Assembly (NCBI GenBank): GCA_020718925.1
Contig: DYRC01000124.1
Coordinates: 1-11,151 of the forward strand
From: Desulfonema limicola
Lineage (GTDB): Bacteria; Desulfobacterota; Desulfobacteria; Desulfobacterales; DYRC01
Reading direction: 5' to 3'
DNA length: 11,151 bases
Numbering within the stretch: the first letter of the stretch is position 1; every line of letters begins with the position of its first letter. Shown here in pieces: positions 6,001 through 11,151 of the stretch. The notes beneath the pieces were generated by a model, which worked only from the letters and a program-made list of their open reading frames with translations, searched no databases and was not told where the DNA came from. The position numbers were made by a program, and so were the translations under genes.

Positions 6001-7127
6001 ATGAGATCGGCGGATTCAGAAAAGGCTTTGACGGTTCTCAGGATTATGATCTGATGCTCAGAGCAATCGAAAAGACCAGTGCCATCGCTCATATTCCTAA
6101 AATTCTGTATCATTGGCGAAAAATACCCGGTTCCGCCGCCATCGCCACAGATGCTAAAAATTATGCTTATGTGTCTGCCAAGAAAGCATTGACGGAGTAT
6201 CTGAGCCGAAACAAGATTGAAGGCGATGTGCTGGATGGCAATTTTATCGGGTCATATCGGATTAAGCGAGCCATAAAACATGCTCATAAAGTGTCAATAA
6301 TTGTGCCATTCAGGGATCAGCCGGCGTTTTTGGAGAAATGTGTCAGCAGCATTTTGGAAAAGACAGATTATCCGAATTATGAAATTATCTTGGTGAATAA
6401 TCAGAGCAGAGAAGCGGCAACACTTGAATATCTGGATAACATCCGATATTCGGATAAAATCAGGATTTCGGATTATGATCAGGAATTTAATTTTTCAGCC
6501 ATCAATAATTATGCGGCAGAGCAGGCAGATGGCGAATATCTGCTGCTGCTCAATAATGATACCGAAGTAATCTCATCCGAATGGCTGAGTGCAATGGTTG
6601 AACATGGTCAGCGCGAAGAGGTCGGTGCGGTGGGCGCAAAGCTCTTGTATCCGAACAACACCATTCAACACGCCGGCGTGGTGATGGGTTTGGGGATTGC
6701 CAGTCATGCGTTCAAGCATCTGCTGATGATGGATAACGGATATTTCGGGTTGGCAAGCGTAATCCGAAATTACAGCGCGATAACTGCGGCATGTCTTCTG
6801 ATGAGACACAATGTGTATAACGAGTTGGGCGGGCTTGATGAGGAAAACTTAAAGATTGCTTACAGCGATGTGGAACTATGCTTAAAAGCAGTGGAACGCG
6901 GCTATCGGGTGGTGTATACGCCTTACGCCACGCTGTATCATTATGAATCCGTGAGCCGGGGAGATGATAATGACGAGGCATTGAAACTGAGCAATCCTGA
7001 AAAATATTACCGGGTGATTTCCGAAAGAAAATACATGGCAGAAAAATGGAAAGCCTATATTGACCGAGATCCGTTTTATAATGTCAATCTCACCAGAGAA
7101 AGAGATGACTTCGGGATAAGAGTGTGA
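3045..7127 (+). CDS. Four-domain protein: PIG-L/LmbE deacetylase plus three GT2 glycosyltransferase domains around a coiled coil
   Basis: A 1360-aa cytoplasmic protein. Residues 1-240 are a PIG-L/LmbE zinc deacetylase: APHPDDE (24-30) and HPDH (131-134) supply the metal ligands, and the likely substrate is an N-acetylated sugar. Residues 268-475 are GT2 domain 1 (VSVIIPTCNR, YLDDDD 351-356, THEDWDLWIR 442-451). Residues about 505-735 are a coiled coil with eight perfect-length 14-residue repeats. Residues 825-1070 are GT2 domain 2 (ISIIMPVYNV, LDHDDEL 914-920, SQDYDLMLR 998-1006). Residues 1083-1340 are GT2 domain 3 (VSIIVPFRD, LLNNDTEV 1168-1175, YSDVELCLKA 1273-1282). All the sugar-transfer motifs look intact, so it could add two or three sugars in turn. 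The start ATG lies 4 nt after the GNAT stop and lacks a good ribosome site, so coupling to GNAT translation is likely. A strong internal start exists at 3822. Tandem GT2 proteins with coiled-coil linkers are known, but the N-terminal deacetylase is less usual. Confidence 0.88.
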   Translation: MKTENHLIPYQTEALTGSRVLVFAPHPDDETFGCGGSLAIHAAFGDPVKVVILTNGAKGDASGSMAKSDYVSLRQQETINACAILGIRDVEFWNYEDRELADSQGVSEQMITVLKNFQPQLVYVPSPMEFHPDHRAAVFWLEKTIQQSQSDFKIAFYELNQPLIAVNVLVDITPILEQKNQAIQAYASQLKERAYGDICLSLNRFRSFTLPEDITHAEGFCLIETNVVRNKGLLSIFFQHIANIAPDTGDAILSCEVNTMSNTQQSPMVSVIIPTCNRKDMLKNALKSVFSQTYQDFEIIVVNDGGEDIEDVIESFDKDSRIVSFRHKENRGVAAARNTAFKAAKGKYIAYLDDDDVYYPNHLEILINTLEQGQYKIAYTDSHERLQLYVTDRYVTIGERADFGLEFDRQKLLVGNYIPTLNIAHCRNIIEETGLFDETLDTHEDWDLWIRLSRKYDFCHIPQITAAFTRRADSTPDSVKKQEAFLNTAHLIHHRYSHLIREPEIFEAQKKARRLLAEKTETEALKADILTEKHRQCIYRLEADIREKNAYKDAHIANLEESIQRKDEHISNLEVILFDKNIHVENLESVISGKEQHIENLESLIQSKDQHIENLDAVIQDKDIQIENLETTICIRDVHLSNIETAIETKDAHIQNLETVVHNLKSALRTKDEYIAKAISEKGKHIRHLEEIIRHKDTQIADINSQKDANLRLIGLKDTHIQNIEAELAVIKHSKAWRIAEELRKLFYVRLLAKFPLAQKAALTLSRDGFALFLSKAKGYLKRNKVPVVTEFIESDYDIWIKKNSLSDEKIRNIHENIARFSYTPKISIIMPVYNVDHIWLEKAIESVMNQLYPNWELCMVDDASPKAHIRKTLEQYAKKDKRIKVKYFEKNQGMSLAYNEALLLASGEFAATLDHDDELTPDALYENIRLLNQNRNLDMIYSDEDKIDIHGRRSDPFFKPDYSPDLFLSMNYICHFCVFRKTVLDEIGGFRKGFDGSQDYDLMLRAIEKTSAIAHIPKILYHWRKIPGSAAIATDAKNYAYVSAKKALTEYLSRNKIEGDVLDGNFIGSYRIKRAIKHAHKVSIIVPFRDQPAFLEKCVSSILEKTDYPNYEIILVNNQSREAATLEYLDNIRYSDKIRISDYDQEFNFSAINNYAAEQADGEYLLLLNNDTEVISSEWLSAMVEHGQREEVGAVGAKLLYPNNTIQHAGVVMGLGIASHAFKHLLMMDNGYFGLASVIRNYSAITAACLLMRHNVYNELGGLDEENLKIAYSDVELCLKAVERGYRVVYTPYATLYHYESVSRGDDNDEALKLSNPEKYYRVISERKYMAEKWKAYIDRDPFYNVNLTRERDDFGIRV
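3810..3824 (+). promoter_or_regulatory. Internal ribosome binding site and ATG separating deacetylase from glycosyltransferase parts
   Basis: GAGGTG (3810-3815) lies 6 nt before an in-frame ATG (3822-3824, residue 260). It sits exactly in the linker between the PIG-L domain and the first GT2 domain (MSNTQQSPMVSVIIP). This is stronger than the site at the annotated start. It may allow a second product of 1101 aa lacking the deacetylase, or it may be a relic of two genes that fused in frame. Actual use is unproven. Confidence 0.5.
4698..5033 (+). repeat. Eight tandem 42-bp repeats encoding a 14-residue coiled-coil unit
   Basis: The repeats encode residues 552-663 of the four-domain protein. 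Each unit follows K-D-x-H-I-x-N-L-E-x-x-I-x-x with no change of length. Within each unit I5, L8 and I12 occupy heptad core positions, and the fourth core position is the Lys that begins the unit. After unit 8 comes a half unit (LKSALRT), then looser K-D-x-x-I copies run to about residue 735. The bases have diverged between units while the protein pattern is kept, so the array is old and held by selection rather than freshly amplified. Confidence 0.9.
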
Positions 7128-7129
7128 AC

Positions 7130-8071
7130 ATGCTGATATCAGTGATTATACCGGCGTATAATGAGGCAAAAGGATTGAAGTCCTGTATGGAACAGACTGT
7201 CAATATCCTTAAAGACCTTGAAATTTCTTATGAAATAATTGTAACAGATGATGGCTCGACAGATAACAGTTGGAATATTCTGCAAGATATTACAAAGGAT
7301 TATTCCGCATTGACAGCCATCAGGTTCAGCAGAAATTTCGGAAAAGAAGCAGCGATTATCGCAGGGCTGACTCAGGCTGCCGGAGATGCTGCAATTGTTA
7401 TGGATGCGGATATGCAGCATCCGCCGAAACTTCTGACGGAGATGATTCGGCTGTGGGAAAAAGAGAATTTTCTGATTGTAGAGGGCGTCAAAGAATCCCG
7501 TCAGAAAGAATCATGGCTTAGGCGGATCGGCGCTGAAACATTTTATTCTCTGTTCACCAAAACAAGCGGTATTGATATTCGGCATTCGACGGACTTTAAA
7601 CTCTTGGATCGGATTGTCATAGACCAATATCTGGCATTGCCGGAACGGGGGCGTTTTTTCAGAGGCTTGACCGCATGGCTCGGATTTCCGAAAGCCTCTG
7701 TTTATTTTGTTCCGGCGGATCGCTTAGAAAGCGGTTCCAAGTGGAGTATCGGAAGTCTGGTCAGACTTGCACGCCGGTCTCTGATTTCATTCACCAATAT
7801 GCCTTTGCGTCTGATTACATGGTTCGGATTATTTACCTTTATCGGCAGTTTTGTTTTAGGGATTCAGACCTTATGGAATAAGTTCAGCGGACGTGCGGTA
7901 GATGGCTTTACCACCGTCATTCTGATTCAACTGGCTTTGGGGAGCGTGATTATGTTCAGTCTGGGATTAATCGGCGAATATCTTGCAAGAATTTTTGAGG
8001 AAGTAAAATGTCGCCCGTTATATGTGATTTCTGACGTTGAACCCAAAAGGAGTAAAAAAGATGAAAAATAA
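7130..8071 (+). CDS. GtrB/DPM1-like polyprenyl-phosphate glycosyltransferase
   Basis: A 313-aa enzyme predicted to transfer a sugar from a nucleotide to undecaprenyl phosphate at the cytoplasmic face of the inner membrane. It has a GT2 start, ISVIIPAYNEAKGL (3-16), DDGSTD (40-45), and MDADMQHPP (91-99) with the D-x-D and QHPP typical of DPM1/GtrB/ArnC-like enzymes. ERGRFFRG (172-179) and the SGSKWS (201-206) juxtamembrane region also match. Two transmembrane helices (about 227-247 and 259-283) and a short basic cytoplasmic tail complete the family architecture at normal length. A GTG at 7124 overlaps the previous stop (GTGA) and is in frame. I prefer ATG 7130 because it has GAG/AAGAG (7118-7122) about 7 nt upstream. 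The difference is two residues. It overlaps the following GT-C-like gene by 11 nt, as expected for a donor-synthase/transferase pair. The sugar (glucose, galactose, arabinose or other) is unknown. Confidence 0.88.
   Translation: MLISVIIPAYNEAKGLKSCMEQTVNILKDLEISYEIIVTDDGSTDNSWNILQDITKDYSALTAIRFSRNFGKEAAIIAGLTQAAGDAAIVMDADMQHPPKLLTEMIRLWEKENFLIVEGVKESRQKESWLRRIGAETFYSLFTKTSGIDIRHSTDFKLLDRIVIDQYLALPERGRFFRGLTAWLGFPKASVYFVPADRLESGSKWSIGSLVRLARRSLISFTNMPLRLITWFGLFTFIGSFVLGIQTLWNKFSGRAVDGFTTVILIQLALGSVIMFSLGLIGEYLARIFEEVKCRPLYVISDVEPKRSKKDEK
8047..8052 (+). promoter_or_regulatory. Strong ribosome binding site deciding the start of the GT-C-like gene
   Basis: AAGGAG lies 8 nt before ATG 8061, inside the end of the GtrB-like gene. 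It supports ATG 8061 rather than the in-frame ATG at 8037, which would add eight polar residues ahead of the first transmembrane helix. Confidence 0.8.
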
Positions 8072-10922
8072 GTTTAAAATAACCCTTTTTATTATTTTAA
8101 TAATAGCATGGGTTAGTGTAATTCACCACATATATATCTCAAAAGTAAATAATCTGATAGTTGAAATAGATATGTTTGCATTACAGGATGGTTATATTCA
8201 GCTTTTTGCGGATGATGGTCAGGGATTCCGTGAAGCGCTTTCAGCCAGACAAACCTTTGTCGGAGACAATAATCTGCATAACTTTCAATTATCAATGAGC
8301 ATATTAAAAAAAATATCTGCTTTGCGTATCGATCCTGTCAATATGAAAGGTCATGTCCATATCCGCAGGATTACTGTCAAATGGCTGAATGAGTCATATA
8401 CGTTTCAGGGCAAAGAGTTGGAAAAATGGCAGATGCATCATGATCTTGAAAAAATATCTGATAAACAGGATTTTTTACTGAACGCTTCGGGGGATGATCC
8501 TCAGTTGACGCTTCCTCTTCAGTTATCCTATTCTTATCAAAAACAATTGTTTTTATTGATTAAACAATACTGGGCAATGATGCTGCTCGGAATTTTTATG
8601 ATAGCTGTCTGCTTTACTGAAAGCGTACGGGTAAAAAGTAACCGCTTTTTTTCTTATAGCTTTTTAATGATAAAAGAAAATAAATCCATGTTTTTATGGG
8701 CATCTATCCTGCTGACAGTTTGGATTTTTATAATTTATCAGATATATATACTTAATTCCAGAAATCTGACCATAGAAATAGATATGACTTCATCGCAGAA
8801 AAGTATTATTCAATGTTTTGCAGATGATGGAAACGGATTTCGTGAATCCCTGTCAGATCGGCAGGCTGTTGTCGGAGATAATAATCAGCATAACATTAAG
8901 TTATCAATCGGTATATTAAAAGATATATCTGCTCTGCGGATTGATCCTGTGAATACAAAGGGGCGTATCCGTATTGATGGGATTATCGTCAAATGGTATG
9001 GAGAATCATATATTTTTCAGAAAAAAGAGTTGGAAAAATGGCAGTTGCTTCATGATCTGTCAATTGAAAAATCTTCAGATGATCAGGGGCTTTTACTGAA
9101 CGCTTCGGGTGACGATCCTCAGCTTATCCTTCCTATCCGGTTATCATATTCTTATCAGAAGACGTTGTCCTCGTTTTTCAAAAAGAGCCTGGGGATGATA
9201 TTCGCCGGACTTCTCTTAATTGTTCTTTTTTTCAGTAAAGAATCGCTGTCATATCCGCCGCCGAAGAATCTTTCTTTTTCAAGTATTTGTGCGATGTCAC
9301 TGCCGCTGGTTTTGTTTTGGATATTATATCATCCGGTGGTGCATACATGGTGGCTTTATGATGATTCCTGTCATCTGGTTTATATTATAAAAAATAATCT
9401 TTATGCCGCTTTTTTTGATAAAAATAACGGATTTTCATATATTAATTTTACGCCATTAGAGCCGCTTTCTTTAGGAGCGGACTTTCATATTTTCGGATTT
9501 GATCCCAAAGGCTTTTATTGGCATCATCTGCTTAGTTTTTCTGTTGCTCTGATAGCGAGTTACATTCTTCTGAACCGATTTTTCCCTGTAATTCTGTCAG
9601 GTTTTATTCTGAGTTGGTTTGTCGCATCGGTCCCGGTATGTGAAGCCGTGTTTTTCTTAATGGTCAGGCATTACATAGAAGGACTTTTCTTCACCATGAT
9701 TTCTATACATTTTTTTATGATGTCACTGCAAAAAGATAAGCTGATCTGGTCTTATGCAGGAGCGTTACTTTATTTACTGGCATGTCTTTCCAAAGAGCTT
9801 TATGTTCCGCTTGTGGTTATTCTGCTGTTCTTCCCTGAAATAAAGGTCAGGTCTCGTCTGAAATTTTTATATCCGTATTTCGGCGTAGCATTGATTTATA
9901 CCTGCTGGAGACTATATATGCTTGATTTTAAAGGATTAGTCGCAGGATATCCCGGTCGTCCGTTACTGTTGAAAGAAGTTTTAGGATTTCCGTTATCTGC
10001 ATTAGGCTTGATGGATTGGAAGAATTATTCACAATGGATATTTATTTTACTGATGGGATCAGGATTTTTATGGGCTTTCAAAACATGGACACTCAGAAAA
10101 AAACTGATTGCAGTGATTTTCTTTATATGCGGTTTTTTACCGATACTCAAGGTACTCGCAAATGCTACCAGATTTCTTTTTCTTGTTTCCTTTCTTGTTT
10201 ATGTCTGTTTAGGTATCGGACTCGGATATATCAGCCGAATATCATCTTCTCTGCTGATTCGCAAATTGGCTGTTATGCTGATCGGAGGAGGGCTGATACT
10301 GACAAGCTTTTCTTCAATCTTGCAGCATGTATCGTTATGGCAGCAGAAAGCTAAGAATATCGAAGTCGAAGGAAAATTTTTATTATACAGCAATAAAGGA
10401 AGCGAAAATGTGCTTTTAACGGATAACGGACACTGTTATAACGCATTTATTACATTAAGAAAAGAATTGCTCGGTCTTTCTCCGGGACCTTTGTACTGTA
10501 TGAATAATGACTGTGTTTGTATTTATTCACCTTATAATAAACAAGCGTGGGTAAGCAGCGGGGAAAATCTGTTTACATCCGATATCTTATCAAACAGAAA
10601 AAAAATAAATTATGAAGAATGCGGAAGTAAAAAAGAACTCAGTGTCTATATTTCTTACAAAGATGGAAAAGTAACATGGCAATTTGGTCCGTATAAAGAC
10701 GAGGCTTACATGCTTTATATGGGAAATACAGACATATCGGAATTTATAGAAATCAGCAGCAAAGGAGAACGCAACTATGAAATGAGAGTGAAAGATATAT
10801 TTTTTATTATAAAATATAAATCTCCGGAAGGTTGGGAAACCTATTCACCTATGTTAACATTTACAACGCCCGATCCCAAAAATGAACAGGGATATATAAA
10901 ATGGGAGAGAAAAACTCCGTGA
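8061..10922 (+). CDS. GT-C-like membrane glycosyltransferase with duplicated N-terminal extracytoplasmic domain
   Basis: A 953-aa membrane protein. Residues 1-190 are a helix (8-25), a soluble beta-rich domain (about 31-158) and a helix (about 163-184). Residues 205-395 repeat this unit, with 66 of 100 aligned core residues identical by hand count. From about 408 there are some ten further hydrophobic helices. Before them comes WWLYDDS (430-436), a first-loop acidic pair such as GT-C enzymes use for catalysis, and inside them LSKE (576-579), frequent in GT-C/PMT-like proteins. Residues about 760-953 form a soluble C-terminal domain with five cysteines (792, 813, 818, 820, 854). The likely role is transfer of a polyprenyl-phosphate-linked sugar, made by the GtrB-like enzyme next door, to a glycan or protein on the periplasmic side. 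No close family is recognised, so the GT-C call rests on topology, the DD motif and context. It overlaps the next gene by 22 nt or less. Confidence 0.72.
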   Translation: MKNKFKITLFIILIIAWVSVIHHIYISKVNNLIVEIDMFALQDGYIQLFADDGQGFREALSARQTFVGDNNLHNFQLSMSILKKISALRIDPVNMKGHVHIRRITVKWLNESYTFQGKELEKWQMHHDLEKISDKQDFLLNASGDDPQLTLPLQLSYSYQKQLFLLIKQYWAMMLLGIFMIAVCFTESVRVKSNRFFSYSFLMIKENKSMFLWASILLTVWIFIIYQIYILNSRNLTIEIDMTSSQKSIIQCFADDGNGFRESLSDRQAVVGDNNQHNIKLSIGILKDISALRIDPVNTKGRIRIDGIIVKWYGESYIFQKKELEKWQLLHDLSIEKSSDDQGLLLNASGDDPQLILPIRLSYSYQKTLSSFFKKSLGMIFAGLLLIVLFFSKESLSYPPPKNLSFSSICAMSLPLVLFWILYHPVVHTWWLYDDSCHLVYIIKNNLYAAFFDKNNGFSYINFTPLEPLSLGADFHIFGFDPKGFYWHHLLSFSVALIASYILLNRFFPVILSGFILSWFVASVPVCEAVFFLMVRHYIEGLFFTMISIHFFMMSLQKDKLIWSYAGALLYLLACLSKELYVPLVVILLFFPEIKVRSRLKFLYPYFGVALIYTCWRLYMLDFKGLVAGYPGRPLLLKEVLGFPLSALGLMDWKNYSQWIFILLMGSGFLWAFKTWTLRKKLIAVIFFICGFLPILKVLANATRFLFLVSFLVYVCLGIGLGYISRISSSLLIRKLAVMLIGGGLILTSFSSILQHVSLWQQKAKNIEVEGKFLLYSNKGSENVLLTDNGHCYNAFITLRKELLGLSPGPLYCMNNDCVCIYSPYNKQAWVSSGENLFTSDILSNRKKINYEECGSKKELSVYISYKDGKVTWQFGPYKDEAYMLYMGNTDISEFIEISSKGERNYEMRVKDIFFIIKYKSPEGWETYSPMLTFTTPDPKNEQGYIKWERKTP
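8079..8620 (+). repeat. Repeat unit A of an intragenic duplication (helix-domain-helix)
   Basis: It encodes roughly residues 7-186 of the GT-C-like protein. Signature segments are QLFADDGQGFREALS (48-62), ISALRIDPVN (85-94), KELEKWQ (118-124) and LNASGDDPQL (140-149). DNA similarity to unit B is clear at an offset of 612 bp, rising to 618 bp after a two-codon indel near residue 131. Confidence 0.85.
8691..9238 (+). repeat. Repeat unit B of the intragenic duplication
   Basis: It encodes roughly residues 211-392 of the GT-C-like protein and repeats unit A: QCFADDGNGFRESLS, ISALRIDPVN, KELEKWQ and LNASGDDPQL all recur. It has a two-residue longer linker after HDLS. The ISALRIDPVN and KELEKWQ blocks are kept without change. 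Confidence 0.85.
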
Positions 10923-11151
10923 TTTCTCCGAAATCAAATAATAGCAGACTCAGAATAGCAGGATTTATCATTTTATTTGCAATATGGGTCGGCAGTGCGT
11001 ATTGGGCGGCGTATTCCCAAAAAGAAAAGACGTTACGCATTCATGTAACGATGTCTGCATGGCAGTCCGGTTTTATCCAGCTTTTTGCCGATGCCGGGCA
11101 GGGATTTGGCGAAAATCTTTCTGTAACTCACAAATTCATAGGCAACGGACT
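10901..11151 (+). CDS. Second membrane protein with the same N-terminal domain (partial, runs off the end)
   Basis: Eighty-three codons are visible. A polar start is followed by a helix (about 18-38: RIAGFIILFAIWVGSAYWAA). Then comes the start of the same extracytoplasmic domain found twice in the upstream protein: FIQLFADAGQGFGENLS (59-73) and FIGNG (79-83), aligning with QLFADDGQGFREALS and FVGDN. It is probably a paralogue of the GT-C-like protein, but only the N-terminal domain can be seen. Two starts are possible: ATG 10901, or GTG 10919. The GTG overlaps the upstream stop as GTGA and has GGGAGAG (10903-10909) about 9 nt before it, so it may be the true one. Confidence 0.75.
   Translation, partial: MGEKNSVISPKSNNSRLRIAGFIILFAIWVGSAYWAAYSQKEKTLRIHVTMSAWQSGFIQLFADAGQGFGENLSVTHKFIGNG

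Overview
The window is a one-strand (+) gene cluster for building and decorating a surface glycan. It comes from a Gram-negative-looking bacterium with an AT-leaning genome. The large multi-domain GT2 protein, the DUF2283-type pair and the general style suggest a deltaproteobacterial (Desulfobacterota-like) or similar environmental genome. That placement is an impression from gene content only. I see no rRNA, tRNA, transposase or CRISPR array, and no gene-free stretch longer than about 65 bases.

Layout: the window opens with the last 48 codons of an acyltransferase-3 type membrane protein (2-148). Its stop overlaps the start of a rhamnosyltransferase-like GT2 enzyme (145-1200). A two-gene module of a different kind follows: a 108-aa protein that looks like a small BECR-fold nuclease/toxin candidate (1265-1591) and a DUF2283-like partner (1595-2014). 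Next come a GNAT-type acyltransferase (2063-3040) and a 1360-aa protein that fuses a PIG-L/LmbE deacetylase, a GT2 domain, a coiled coil of 42-bp tandem repeats and two more GT2 domains (3045-7127). After these are a GtrB/DPM1-like polyprenyl-phosphate glycosyltransferase (7130-8071), a 953-aa GT-C-like membrane protein with a duplicated N-terminal domain (8061-10922), and the start of another protein carrying the same N-terminal domain (10901 to the end).

How they may work together (inference): the GT2 domains would assemble a glycan on a cytoplasmic carrier. The PIG-L domain would de-N-acetylate a sugar, and the GNAT and acyltransferase-3 proteins would acylate. The GtrB-like enzyme would charge polyprenyl phosphate with a sugar, which the GT-C-like protein next door would use on the outer face of the membrane. 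Most junctions are short overlaps, so the glycan genes probably form one operon.

The most interesting observation is that the toxin-antitoxin-like pair appears to have been inserted exactly at the GT2/GNAT junction. A 20-bp sequence (one mismatch) occurs at both edges. It encodes the first residues of the GNAT protein at both places, and a leftover ribosome site and start codon remain at the left edge. The module also has its own plausible sigma70-type promoter, placed so that its first gene could be translated from a leaderless mRNA.
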